Assembly (NCBI GenBank): GCA_029204225.1
Contig: MU831861.1
Coordinates: forward strand, 1 to 64,000
Source: Diphasiastrum complanatum
Lineage: Eukaryota; Streptophyta; Lycopodiopsida; Lycopodiales; Lycopodiaceae
DNA length: 64,000 nt
Direction of reading: 5' to 3'
A program made the position numbers and the translations under genes. This document shows positions 11,094 through 26,300 of the stretch, in pieces. Below the pieces are notes generated by a model that was given only the letters and a program-made list of their open reading frames with translations, made no database searches and was not told the origin of the DNA. The stretch's first letter is position 1; every line of letters begins with the position of its first letter.

Positions 11094-11301
11094 CCACGTG
11101 GCAAACCTGCCACGTGGACTCTTCTGAACGGCCGATCGACAAAACGTGGCAAAATCTGGACGTCTATGGCGAAATCCAACGGCTGTGGTGTTTGCAACGG
11201 AATTCTCTCATATGAATTCATGCACCCATGAACGACGGTTGATGGGGAGGTTTAATGGCACTATATATTCTATGCGCACCCACTTGGTTTTTGCCACGTG
11301 G
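11094..11301. promoter_or_regulatory. Three CCACGTGG G-boxes
   Basis: Perfect CCACGTGG palindromes lie at 11094-11101, 11110-11117 and 11294-11301. Two sit within the longer palindrome TGCCACGTGGCA. This core is bound by plant bZIP and bHLH factors (light, ABA and related responses). They lie about 0.5-0.7 kb upstream of the proposed ETO1-like start, so regulation of that gene is plausible but inferred. Confidence 0.5.
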
Positions 11302-12430
11302 CATACTATCATTTGATAGAATCTCATATAATCCGGGGTGGATCCTTGGAAAGATGGCTTCTGGCTTGGGCATTGTGCTTGTGGCATGCATGATACATTT
11401 TGCACCCGACGACTTCGAATTTTGTCTTTTCGCATATCGTTACTTGGACTCAAGTAAGCCTGTATTAACACCTCGGTGGTTAGTGGGATGCTTTCAACGG
11501 TGGGCTTTAGATTGACACCCACCATGGAGATGCAAGGCTTGCATTGTTCCATATATAAACATCGCCAGCCCTTTGGCCTTTAGGGCCCCCATCCACAAAT
11601 TCCAGCCCTTTTCCCTTTGAAGCCACTTCGCTGTAATCATGTCCCCGAGCACGAAAAACATATGATTCGATGATTCATGGCTGGAAGATGGATCCTCCAG
11701 GATAATTGGTTATTGTGGTTTCTTGTTGAGGACTCATGACAAATTGATGTGCGTGGGTTTGATGAGGGAGCCGCTGCTTTCAATTCTAGCACACAGATCA
11801 AAAGCCAAGGAGGCAGAACCAAGGGATGAATTTTGTTCTAATTGCAGCTCCATGCATGCATACATGTAAAAAAACTAATTGTCTTCATTCAACATCTTTC
11901 ATTTGTCTTTTCACATAAGCAAGCCTACACAACTTTTTGAATCTATAACGGCCTTTAATGTGTTGCAAACTATCTTCTGCAACGTTGTGGTTGTATTTTT
12001 TGGAAGCAAGTTTTCCACAAACTCAAAAGGCAAGTTCAGATTTCACATGCGTCATCACCATGACCTACAATATGGGTTGCACTTGCTATGGATTCGCTCG
12101 GTTTCTTCAATGCTTGATGGGCTGATTTCTACACCCCTATCGTTCTAGACGTTTTGCTCAAAAATTATGGCCTTTTTTTGGTAAAAATAATAATCTATAA
12201 CAAAGCATCATTCAATGGGGTTTACTAATTTAAATTTTAAAAATGCATATATATTATATAATAAATATAGAAAATTAGAGATTTTTTTATAAAAAACAAA
12301 AAAAAGTACAAAAAAAAAAACCCTTTTTAGAGCTTTCTATAAATGAAGTTGAAGCTTTTTTTTTGACATTTTTGGGTTTTTTTGAATTTTTTTTTTGGCA
12401 ATAAAAAAAAAAATCGTATTTTTTCAGTAG
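11302..12430. other. No gene recognised
   Basis: Intergenic. Short frames only, then a strongly A/T-rich tract from about 12160 to 12430. No family motif was seen. Confidence 0.4.
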
Positions 12431-12523
12431 CATGGGATCCCATGGAACGCGTTCCTTGGGAACTAAGCTATATATATATAAAAACTTATGTACAGTTTTG
12501 CGCATGTGTATGGGTGCACCCAT
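12431..12523. repeat. Three perfect palindromes in 93 bases
   Basis: CATGGGATCCCATG (12431-12444) overlaps GGAACGCGTTCC (12444-12455) by one base, and ATGGGTGCACCCAT lies at 12510-12523. Function is unknown. Confidence 0.6.
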
Positions 12524-13359
12524 GCATCCTCCGACTTTTGAGGGGACTCAAAGAGTTAAATATCTTTCATATTGTTGTTGGAGAATTATCATCTGTAGGA
12601 CTCTTTGCTGTCTCATTTTGGATAATGTTCCCGGCCAATTTACAAGCCTCAAGATAGCCTGGCATTCATACGTAGAAATTTACGTAGAAATAGTAGATCA
12701 AGTGTCTTTAGCTTTGACGATCTTACTTGATCCATGTGATGTTGTTTCATGTGACGGTGGGCTACAATGACTATGATTTGCGCAAAGGAACGCTTTCGTT
12801 GTTGCTGTAGAAATGACAGACGTCTTAGCTGTAAGCTGTAACATACTTCAACCTGACCACTAGCTATAGCTCTCTTGAATCTAAACCTAAGAAGAATTTA
12901 GTTAGTGAAGAGAGGATTATAATCCTTTGAGTGCTAACATTTGATAATGACATAAAACATCAAATTGATTAGTGGGTTAGCTAGACAAACCACAACTTGA
13001 AAGATAGAAAGAACGTGGAGAAAGTCTTCGTCAGGCCCACTTGTCAAGTCAGAATGATGTAGACCACTAGTTTAAATTGGAATGCCATGAAACACTTTGT
13101 TCTGTGCTTGAATGTCAAAATGGACTTATCCATAACTGTGTTAATGATTCTTTCATGATGAATGTGATTGAATGGTTAGAGCACAATGAGGAGCTGATTC
13201 GTATTGCCAGAATTATCAATTAAAATACTCTCAAGAATATCCAGTCCACAAATGCTTGCAGCTTTGAAACTAGAAATAGCTTGAATAAAATGACGATGAT
13301 CAATGATACGAAAAAAATGCACATATGTTCTTAGTTGTGCAAGGGATTGGAGTCAAAGT
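12524..13359. other. No gene recognised
   Basis: Intergenic sequence up to the Gypsy insertion. I looked for the missing C-terminal subtilase exons here on the minus strand and did not see them. Confidence 0.4.
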
Positions 13360-13364
13360 CGCAA

Positions 13365-13852
13365 TGTTATGACCATATTCAGTTATGGACATGGAATAGT
13401 CCTAATATGGTAGACCGGCCCTCCAGTGTTCAAGATTATTGGTAACGCTGAGATTTAATTCCACATCAAGGCCTGTTGGTGACTAATGACCTTGAGAGGA
13501 CCCAGACACTCTAATTGAGACATATGCAGTAGTGCATGTACATGTGACTGTTATAGGCTGGAGGTATGCATGAAGAGCTGTGATCTATTTATAGTTGACC
13601 TGCATGGGGATTGCATGGGTTCATGCACATGATCGCACTCTCTATATATTGAGGTAGTGATTATTTCGTCGACGACTTGGTCTAGGTTACCAGTTGAGCT
13701 CTTCTCCTCTTGCAATTACATGGCATGGCTTGGGGGCTAGATCCAGGAGCATTCTCTAGGAGGGATCTAGGATTGGTTGGGTGGTTTTGCTCCACAATCT
13801 CTCTTGTGTTTTCTTTTCCTCATCTTAGGGGTTTTCCCAACTGGTCTTTACG
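13365..13852 (+). repeat. Gypsy 5' LTR
   Basis: Starts TGTTATGACC and ends TCTTTACG, with the terminal CA changed to CG. It pairs with the LTR at 17819-18308. Confidence 0.9.
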
Positions 13853-16800
13853 TTGGTATTAGAGCCTAGCTAAGATGCAGTTTTGGATGGGATGGAGAGA
13901 AATTCTACATCAAATTGCATAGCACCGGTTTATCAAATTCATTAAGTTGAATTTGTATCAAATATCTATAGGACCATGAGTTGACCCTATTTGTAATAAG
14001 AATTTTTGACATGGAACGAGAATGACACCGGGTTCACATTTGTACTATAAAGAGCCTTATTCCTAAGAGTTGGAATTCTCAGATGGTAGGAATTTGTGGA
14101 TGATGATACCATCTAGATGGGTTGTTTTATGTGACGATAAAACCATGCGCAAATTCTTGTTAGATCACAAATTTATTAATGGATTATTATGATCCATTTG
14201 GAACAAATTTGGGGTTACTCCAGTACTTGGTGGAATAGATAGGTGCATATCTGGTATTGGAAATCCAGATAGAGTTTGTAGATCTCTAGACTATCGGATA
14301 ATGCAGTTAAGGATCTTTTTGATGGAACTAAATATATCTATTTCAACTTTTTTGAACTTTTCCTGTTGGTTTTGAAGAATAAACTTAGGTTATTTGGATT
14401 GTATTTGAACGAGGTTTCTCGTCCATACTGGGGTGGGCCAATACGTAGTGGTATTCTTAGATGATATTGTTGTCTACTGTGAAAACTTAAGGAAATGGAG
14501 AATTCAATAGTTGGAGGTATTTTTCTAGAAATGGTTGAAGATTGGACCCTATATCGGATATAGGATGGTCAGATAGTCTTTTTGATTTTTCTGATGGTCG
14601 AATCTAAAAGCAAAGGACTTTCTTGGAGAGAAAACTGATGGTATGGGACGTCAGGGATTTCAAAGGGAAAATTCTTGTGTGAGAATGATCTGTAGACCAG
14701 TGAGTAGTATTTATATTATTGGTAATGCTAATAGTTGAAACCATTGGTTAATTTTGTTTAGGGTATTTGGAGAGGCTATGAGATATAGATCCGGATCCCT
14801 CAATGGTATCTCATAAATTTCAAATCATAAACTCTTAAAACATTAGAGGAGTTCTAAATCCAAAAAAGACCCTTTGTAAAGATTCTTTTTATATTTTTTC
14901 TCAAATTTTTCTTACACGTGGACCAATCAAAACACTTAAATTTGAGATCTACATAACGTAACTTTTTGAGTCCACAGTTTGATTCCACACTAAAAAGAGC
15001 ATAACTTTTTAGTGGCAAGTCCGAATTTAGCGAAGTTTGGTGCATTGGAAAGCACTCAACAAGGGCTTTCCAATGATATGTTAGATGACATACTTCTGAG
15101 CTACGACTAAAAAATTATGGCAATTCAAAAGTATTAGTGTTATAATATTTTAATAATACAAAAGAATCCTGCACGAATTCTTAAATGTCTTTTTGGAGCT
15201 CAAAACTCCTCTAATGGCTATTTATCTTTTAATTTAAACCTCTACTTTTTAGAAATTTCTTAAATACAAGACAATGGGATTGAGATTCATATAATTCCTT
15301 CCAGTGTAGAACTATGTTCTGAAGGACTGTTTAAGTTATATGAATTTCTGCTTCCATTTTAGTTTTGTGAATATAGCTCAGAATCAATTGATGTTTCAAC
15401 TGATTAAGTGGAATCTAGACTTTCTAAGCCCAAATGATTATCTCTATTTGATAGTTGATTATTGAGAGTAATGTTTCTATCACTCGGAATAAGATATTTT
15501 ATAATTTTGAGGAAAAAGTCTAGTTTGTAATAGTATTGGATACGTATTACTGACTTTTTCGGATCTTTGATATCTTATACGTTGTCTCCTGAGAAATTTC
15601 TAATCGAAATTATGAAATTTCTTTTAAAAGGGAGAGAAGAAAATGATAGGAATAAGACTTTCATGGGATCAGCCAGTTGCATAGATTTCTTTGGTGGAAT
15701 CCAGTTCAATGTGCAATGGTGGAACTATCTAGTGGAATAGAGCAAATCTCTAGCGATTGTTTTGAATAATATGGAACTAGAGTAGTTTTAGGGATTTTGA
15801 GCCGTGAGATATTTATGAGTACGGGAAGTAGTGGTAAAGTTTAAATTAAGGTTCACTGATTGGCTACCAACTACCATTTATTATGGATTGGATTAGTGGA
15901 ATAAAGCTTTAATCTTAACCTTTTGTCCAAAGGTGTCTATATAATATAACCTAATCTTGGTTTGTACACTAAGATCTGAAGTAGGTTGATTGATAGAAGG
16001 AATTTTGTTGGTAAACGTATGATGGTTGGAAAACTTGTGATGTGGAATTATTCACTTCAGAGATTTTCCAGATATGTTATTTACTCAAGAGAAATAGAAT
16101 CTTAGATGAGTTACAAGATTCTCAATGTAGATATATGAGTACCATATGCGGATTTTGGAGAAATCTGCCAGATATGGACATATGTGTTTATGTATTGGGT
16201 CATAGTGAGATTTTTCTCATATGTGCATAATTAATCTTGTTTGGATCTACTATGTATTCCTGGTTACTAAGGTTATCTGGTGCACTTAACCTAGTCATTG
16301 AACATAGACCTATGATCAAGTATTGTGCAGTGACAATTACTTGTAGAGTTAACAGATCTGTTCTGATAGATCTATAGGTTAACTTAAAAGTGATTTGGAT
16401 ATGGATCTAAATGTGGTGTTGTACATGTACAATTAAGATCTGCACCTGGACATTTAAGATTTCTTAATCATGGGCAATTAACTTAAATAGTTGATTTCCT
16501 CTTGTGAAAGTTAATTGGTAAAAACGGACAGTGTGAAGAGAATTCACCAAAAACTATTTGTTTTGTGTGTATTGCTTGTAAGACACATAATTTATGAGTC
16601 ATTTGGATTCATCAGGGAATTGTGTGCATAGGATACTGAATTCTTGGATGAGTATATCTCAGTTTAGAAATAAACTTGATTCATTAGTGATAGTATCACT
16701 GTGAGCTCAATTGGTTACTGGATCCTAATAGTTCCAAGAATGGTAAATTGGATTTTGGGACTTCAGCATAACTTTGTATTCTCTAGATGCTATTCTAAGA

Positions 16801-17818
16801 GATCGTATAAAGTTTATATTCTTAAAGACGAATGTTATAAAGGTCTTAAATTTCTATTTGGAACTCATAATTTGATTAAGAATCGGTTCGGAAGAATATT
16901 CTTAAAATCCAATGATTTTTCTTGTGGAAAAGATTTCAGAATGATTCTTATATTTCCTGAGTGGTATTTTGTGCATATACTCCAGTATCTTTCAGTGATT
17001 AAGTATGGTTTTAGAATCTTGAGAATTATGATTGACGAGTCATAAGATTCTAAATGTTTATGATTGACAGATCATAAATTGATACTTAAAGGTCATTTGA
17101 AGATTATAAGAAAATGTGAGGATTCTTAAGATAATGAGTAATTATTGATCAATTGGATGAGTTAAGGATTTAGATCTGCTGGTTGAACTCTAAATTTCTT
17201 TACTCCCGTACATACTTGAGATTGTGTGGATCTGATCACAGGCATTTTCATTAAGTATTCGCGTACTTATGAGGAATTTGCTTACCTTACAGATTGTAGT
17301 CTATAAGTGCTTGTGTACAAAAGTTTAGTCTACATCTCCAGATTTATAGGAGACAGATAAATCTATTAAGATACAGATATGTGCTGATTTCTTGCATATG
17401 ATGCTAGAAATGGGGATGTTAACTCATTAGAGTAACTGCAGTACTATGGTTTGAGTTATAATTGTCTAGAAATTAAAATGGAATTTTTTTAGCTTTTGGA
17501 TTTGATTTCTGAAATAAGGTAAATCACATAGTGTTTCATGTAGATTTTGGGATTACATGAAGGTGATGAACTTTTCTTTTGGATAAGATCAACCCATGGC
17601 CATTTTGAAGATTTATGGCTCAGTGTATCTTGGGGATTTGAGTTTGTATTTATGAGTAGAGGCAAGCAATTGAAAAATTGTTGCATCTCTGAATATTTAT
17701 TCAGATGGAAAGATCAAACTAAGAATAAGGATTCATGGTAAAAATTTGAAAGCTTAAGGAATAGTTTCATGTTTCTTTTTGCCGTTCTGAGGACATAACC
17801 TGTTTAAGGGAGGAAGAA

Positions 17819-18308
17819 TGTTACGACCATATTCAGTTATGGACATGGAATAGTTCTAATATGGTAGACCGGCCCTCCAGTGTTCAAGATTATTGGTCAT
17901 GCCGAGATTTAATTCCACATCAAGGCCTGTTGGTGACTAATGACCTTGAGAGGACCCAGACACTCTAATTGAGACATATGGAGTAGTGCATGTATGTGTG
18001 ATTGTTATAGGCGGGAGGTATGCATGAAGAGCTGTGATCTATTTATAGTTGACCTGCATGGGGATTGCATGGGTTCATGTACAGGATCCTACTCTCTCTA
18101 TATATTGAGGTAGTGATTATTTCGTCGACGACTTGGTCTAGGTTACCTTTTGAGCTCTTCTCCTCTTGCAATCACATGGCATGGCTTGAGGGCTAGATCC
18201 AGGAGGATTCTGTAGGAGGGATCTAGGATTGGTTGGGTGGTTTTGCTCCACAGTCTCTCTTGTGTTTTCCTATCCTCATCTTAGGAGTTTTCCCTAGTGG
18301 TCTTTACA
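17819..18308 (+). repeat. Gypsy 3' LTR
   Basis: 490 bases, TGTTACGACC to TCTTTACA, followed by the target duplication CGCAA. A further copy of this LTR lies at 48315-48804 in the second block. Confidence 0.9.
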
Positions 18309-18313
18309 CGCAA

Positions 18314-18710
18314 CCTCTCATAAAGGAAAGGAAGTCTTAACCAACTTAGGGCCCGTAATTAGATAACAATCTACAAAGTATATGCTTTTAACATCCTCTT
18401 GTGTTTTGATTGATATTTGGTTGTTAATGCATTTGATGCATAAGCCTACTTCATTGTAGAGCAATGCTCGTCAAAAAATTAATTCATATAATCAAACGAA
18501 TTGTTAAAATTGGTATTGTACCTCTCTATTAGATAAATTTGGATAGATTTAGGTTAAGAAAATTTTCTTGTTATTGCCTAAGTGTTGTCAAGTTTTTTAC
18601 CCTCTCAAATAGTGATATGAAAAATTGCTTGTTGAGTTTACCCTAGAGTATATATTAAAGGATCTACACTAGACCCAAGGTTCTAAAAATACACACTCAA
18701 TCTAGGTATT

Positions 18711-18742
<32 letters not shown>

Positions 18743-19196
18743 CACACACACACACAGCCCACATGAGGTTTTTTTGAGCGAGTTCCTAGTTGAGCAGTAG
18801 GAAGTTGATGCCTCAACTAGCTAGCTCCTAACTATGCAAAAAAGCAGTTGCTAGTTCCTAGTTATGCAGCCACAACCAGGAACTAGATCACAAATTTACT
18901 CCCTGTGAGCAAAAGCCATTTTTCGGTACTAGTTAGCACAACCATGAACTACCTGGTTCATGTGGCCAAGGCCATCTCTCTCTCTCTCTCTCTCTCTCCC
19001 CCCAATAGCTCACTACATCCCTATTTCTCTCCCATACCAAAAAACCCTAAAAACTAAAAATTTGCACTCTCTCTCTAGAGCTCCTCTTTTTCACTCTCAT
19101 GCCATCTCGATTTTATACCCTGATTTTATCTCTCTAGAACTTCTATTTCTAGAAGTTTCTAGAGAGACACAGTGTTCTCTCACTTCAACTGCAGCG
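18314..19196. other. Spacer with (CT)n/(CA)n microsatellites
   Basis: AT-rich, with CT and CA runs at about 18711-18757 and a CT run near 18975-18999. A possible TATA-like stretch AGTATATATTAAAGG (about 18647) precedes CT-rich, leader-like sequence ahead of the small ORF. The second block copy has longer runs. Confidence 0.5.
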
Positions 19197-19313
19197 ATGG
19201 CTTCTAATCCTCCATTGCAGCCTTCTTATCACTCTCCTCCTCCATCGTGCGCATCTACTTCATCTCATTTTCTAGAAAGTTTGTTAAAAAACAGAGGATG
19301 TGACGCTTCTTAA
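19197..19313 (+). CDS. Small ORF, 38 aa, unknown (copy 1)
   Basis: Opens with ATG in the context GCGATGG after a CT-rich leader-like stretch. It encodes a Pro/Ser-rich peptide (MASNPPLQPSYHSPPPS...). I recognise no family. The second block copy at 49715-49831 keeps the frame with one substitution (FLES to FIES). It may be the first exon of a broken gene, or chance. Confidence 0.3.
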   Translation: MASNPPLQPSYHSPPPSCASTSSHFLESLLKNRGCDAS

Positions 19314-19416
19314 ACATCCTACATTCTGCAATAAAAAAATGACGTGACTGATATTGATGTGCTTTTAATGCATCCCGGGAACTGGCCGTTCCAGTCAAAA
19401 TGGCTGACAGCTGCCT

Positions 19417-19476
19417 GTAATTCCATTCTAGGGCACACGTGTCCCAGTAATTCCATTCTAGGGCACACGTGGCCGA
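19417..19476. repeat. 30-bp tandem duplication with CACGTG
   Basis: GTAATTCCATTCTAGGGCAC recurs 30 bases apart (19417 and 19447); each copy continues into ACGTG, giving two CACGTG cores. It is also present in the second block (about 49935). Confidence 0.8.
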
Positions 19477-19715
19477 GTAAAATTTCAGAAAACTTTAAGG
19501 CTTTTTGTCTAAAACAGCCTTCATTCTTCTCAATTGTGAGAAGAAAGAATTGCTTATGAAGAGAGATTTTATGGGTTTAAGATTAGCTCAACAATACATT
19601 TTAGGGTTTCTAAGAAAATAAGCTCTTAAGTCAAAGGTCATGAAAGGTTTAGTAAGAATATTTAGAATCACTTTTGTAGGAGCAATGGTGTAGAGTAGCA
19701 CGTTTGATCACCCAC

Positions 19716-22700
19716 CTGGTGGAGTTGGCGTATATTTGTGTTTTGATTGCATTGATGCTGCCAAATGCAGTTGCAGGCAAGACATGAGAATCTGAGACTA
19801 TCCCCTCTCCATCCTCAGGTCTGTTTCCAAGAATAAGCCCCACTCCTCCAGCACGCAGCACCTCGTAGCCCTTCTCTATTCTTGCATTAGCCCCTCGGGA
19901 GCAATACACCACCTTACCCTTAGTTTTGGCTTGATCCAAAGTGTTTAGCACGCAATAGCTGCATCATGGAAACCCAATTTCATAAGTTGCAGAAAAGCAG
20001 TATAGCTTAAGCCATCAGTGTAAAAATGCTCAGTAGTGTATCATCAAGAATGTGGGGGAGGTATCAGCCAAGAAGATGGGCAAACCTTGCTTGATCTTTA
20101 TTAGACTCGTTGATTGCAATATCCTTCCCAAGCACAAGGGGGTAAAATTTATCTGCAGCTCCATGTGGGGACAGGCTCTCTCCCTGCATGAGGAACAAGA
20201 AGAACAACCATGGTTGAGGACAACGAGAGTTGATATAGATATCACTAGTAAAAACAGGTCCTTTTAGCTCAGGAACAGGAGTTCTTAGAGATGGAAAAGT
20301 AGCAAGCCTTCACTATAAAAGTCGCAAGTGTCTTTTTTTTGTTGTTGCCCATGATCATCAATCAACAACGCTTCTCTGAAGGTACCATTTTCTTGTCATT
20401 AATTGTCTTCTCTAGACTCTGAGCAAGGTTTATCATGAATGGCCATTTTTAATGTGTAACACTCATACATTACAACGAATCTAGATACTGAGGGAAATAG
20501 ATCTTAGCTCTGCCATCAATGAATCTCATGGCATGTAGCTGTTTGCGCATGTGTGTTTATAGTACAGATTGTTAGGAATTAGGAGTAATATATAGTCGGA
20601 TAAACCTGCTTATACCTTCAGAGTAGTACCATCTCCAAAGATAGCGTCGGCTTCGAAATCTCGATCTATTGTGCTTGCTGCAGCTGTGATTGTCCAGGGC
20701 CATGGGTTGACCACTGTGTAGGGTCCAGGGCCAGCATTTCCAGCTACAGTGGATATTACAATGTTTTTAAGCATTGCGTGAAAGGAACCGATACCAAGAG
20801 CATCATCAAGAAAATTAGTAGCTCCGTCTAGACCAAGAGACATAGATATCATGTCCACACCATCTTTGATTGCATCATCCATAGCAGCCAGAACATCAGA
20901 TTCAGAGCAATATCCGTCGGTTCCAGCTACATTCCAACACGCCTTATAGATGGCCATATATGCAAGCGGTGCTCCACCTTTGGATATGCCTTTAGCAAAC
21001 CCAAACAAGTTTGCACCAGGGACGAAACTTCCAGCTACAATGGAGGCAACATGGGTGCCATGCCCATCCTTGTCCCGTGGCGAGGCGTACTCACCTGGAG
21101 CTGCCAGTCTAAGAGGCCGGCCATAGTCCTCCTCAAGCCCTTTGTAGTACATCCGAGCTCCAATGATCTTTCTACATTGAAACAAGGGGGACATGAAAAT
21201 TACTAGTTGCATGCAGAAGAAGAAGAAGGCGGATTGTAGCTAAAAATTCATCACCTCAAGGCAATGTCAATTCGTGATGCATAGGTTGTTGCAGTTATAT
21301 TCTGACTCCTGAGTAAAGGCAGGAGAAAGATACAACTTGTATGGGCGCCTATTGAACTGATTGATGTATATGCTAAGAAGGCAATTAGACACTTAATAGA
21401 TTGATGTATACACTGTTCCTCACTGTTGATTTAGATCATAAATTTTCACTACCTATTGCAGTTGGAACTGTTGAATCCTATTCCTGTCTCACAAATGCCT
21501 TTCCAACGCTTGGGTGGTGGGTGCATTAAGTTGTCTGCAAAGCTTGCAGACTCCGGCCATATACCTGCATTTGATCTCAAATACCAAGCCATGTAATTAT
21601 CAGCCATTGTGCAATAGACTACCTAAGCCAACTCTTGAAGTTAGCGCTTAATTACTTAAATCATTTTCTACCCTTCATTACAAATTAAAATTGATGATTT
21701 GTTCTGATTTTGCATGCTTTCTGCCCTAGACTAATGACACGACTAGTCTAACTTCTTGCACGCGCGTACTCTAAGCTTAGAATATCTTCGAGTTTCATAG
21801 CAAGTTTACTATTACTACATTAGTTGTTTAAATCAGCTTACCTGTATCTATAACTCCAATGATCACGTTACGACCATAGACAGACTTTCCCCATAAGCTG
21901 CTCGTATTGATGTGTCCGTGGCTTGGTATTGTACCGTCGTCGACCCCAAGATATTGCCAAGTGTGCGTGCTATGTTTCCTCACAGATTTGGCAGGGAAGA
22001 CTGAAAGTACCTCCGGCATATCTATCCAAACAGATTAAACATTCAGAAAATGCCAAAAGTATCTAAAGTTTAAACCAGGCCCTTAAAAACTAAATGCACT
22101 TGAAGATCTGTTCTAAGAGTTAAAATATTGTTTAAATTATGTCTCTCGCTCGAGTTTTTCTCAGTTCAACCTTAACACCTTTGCTGCAGTTCCATAACCA
22201 TGTCCCGGATCACGAATGGCAGGATGGTTCCACAACGAGCCTGGATTCAGAAGGTTATGTTAAAGAGAACATGGAGTTTTTTATTTGACAATAATTCCAT
22301 TATATGGGCGGGGGTAGAAAAATGAGCTACAATATTCGACTGATGTTTTTGTGTGGCAAAGTATCAGTCTTTTGTCCATTTTCTTCTTTAATCTTTTGTC
22401 GGAGCAAAGATTCAGGAGCTTGGATTTTTTGAGATTTCAGACATGAATTTGAGAAAATACGTCATTCTACGCTTGTAGATTGCAATGTTTCAAAGGTTCT
22501 GTACGCTTTCGTTCGGAACGCGGCGTACAGAATCTGGAAACGTTAAATTGGCTGATAACGCACGTGAATCATTGCGATGAAGCTCTTTCACCATTTTAGC
22601 ACCTTAATTATCACTGGCATTCTTCTTCCAAGGTGTAGGGTGAGAGATGGTGGATGCTTGGTTTATCATCACAGCGGAGGCAGCTAGTTCACTTTGTCTC

Positions 22701-23733
22701 CTAGCCTTCTGAAGTTGCAATTGTCAGAAGACTGATCTATAGCTACTGAATCAGGCTGAATGCACCTGACTTGATCTGGCTGATGAGTCAAGATAATTAT
22801 TTAAAACTATGTTCCCGGTAGAGCTTTTATTTAATCTAAAGAGCTCTTTTAGCTGCAGAGAAAAGTTTTAAAAATACCCGATAAACGGGAAGCCATTTCA
22901 CTGGAAAGCTTAGCGGCAAATCCATTCAAGAGATGCTGGTAGCTATACAGGATATGGGATGTTGATGCTCCTTCACTGAAACATAAGCATCACTCAATCA
23001 AGGCAATTACACTCAAAACTATAATGCAACAACACAATTTTTTTGCATAGAACTGAATGCATTGCCAATCAACACCAATCATATCCTCAGGCTGGAGCCC
23101 AAAGCAGCAGCTTTGTTGCACCTGCCCTTGGCTGCATGAGTAAGGAAAGCCTGATGTTGGCTAGTGAGAGCGGCTGGATCTTCCGGGGCTGCTCCCAGGT
23201 ACACAATATACACCTGCAGGTAGAAATCAATGCGTAAGTATCCATGTATGCAATTTAACTGAAGGCAAAAATAGGATCAACGCTGAGCTATTTCAATAAG
23301 AGATCTAATTATTTCAGCTCGCCATATTACATCTCCTATGAGCTTCTATATGTTTGTGATTTTATGCAGCTACTGACCTGATTATAAATATCCATGCATC
23401 AATTGAACCGAAGGCACTAGTAAGATATGAACACTGTTTCAAAAAAAATCTAATGCTATCTCGCTACAGTACATGCTTGTGGGTTCATCATGCTACTGAC
23501 CTGATCATATCCATCAATGCAATTGAATTTAAGGCACAAGTAGTAAACAAAACCAACAATGCTGAACCAAATCAATACAAAATTCAAAGCTATCTGGCTT
23601 AATTACATCTCCTCTGTGCTTCCTAAGCTTGTGGGCTAATGCTACTGACCTTATCATCATCAGCCTTGCTGATGGTGGCTGCAAGACTAAGACTAGATAT
23701 GAGGAAGAAAATTAAACAGCTGCAGATAGCCAT
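19716..23733 (-). CDS. Subtilisin-like protease, N-terminal half, 3'-truncated (copy 1)
   Basis: Plant S8A subtilase, a secreted serine protease. There are eight exons with canonical splice sites: 23650-23733, 23122-23213, 22878-22975, 21842-22021, 21453-21564, 20616-21171, 20086-20183 and 19716-19958; together 487 codons plus two bases. A signal peptide (MAICSCLIFFLISSLSLA) leads. The I9 prodomain follows (VYIVYLGAAPEDP; YSYQHLLNGFAAKL). The catalytic Asp is in VIGVIDTG (Asp150), the His in DGHGTHVAS (His226) and the oxyanion Asn in VAGNAGPG (Asn334). The last exon is part of the PA domain (GKVVYCSRGANARIEKG). The exon with the catalytic Ser (GTSxACPH) and the Fn3-like C-terminus are absent downstream, where a Gypsy element lies. 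As it stands it cannot be a complete protease. Exons matching the missing part occur at 60990-62668. Confidence 0.9.
22488..22541 (-). repeat. Hairpin in a subtilase intron (copy 1)
   Basis: Perfect 10-base arms TTCTGTACGC/GCGTACAGAA (22497-22532), extended to imperfect arms of about 19 bases that begin GTTTC and end GAAAC, around the loop TTTCGTTCGGAACGCG. It is duplicated at about 53006-53059. It is a candidate small inverted-repeat element or structured intronic RNA. Confidence 0.6.

Positions 23734-26300
<2,567 letters not shown>

Larger units (their letters stand above)
13365..18308 (+). mobile_element. Degenerate Ty3/Gypsy LTR retrotransposon with both LTRs and TSD
   Basis: The element is bounded by two LTRs (13365-13852 and 17819-18308) and flanked by the 5-base target duplication CGCAA (13360-13364 and 18309-18313). 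A primer-binding site TGGTATTAGAGC (13854-13865) follows the 5' LTR, and a purine tract AAGGGAGGAAGAA precedes the 3' LTR. The reverse-transcriptase core QYVVVFLDDIVVYCEN, the Gypsy form of the FLDD motif, is readable at about 14439, only 0.6 kb from the 5' LTR, so gag and protease are deleted. The rest of the interior is too decayed to read. By eye the LTRs differ at roughly 27 of 488 positions. The left edge of the large duplication falls inside this element at 14228. Confidence 0.9.

Noticed and set aside
13365..18308. Calling the element Copia because of decayed Cys-x-x-Cys-like text near 16570
   Set aside because: The readable reverse-transcriptase motif is the Gypsy form (VVVFLDDI), and the Cys pattern is too weak to weigh against it.
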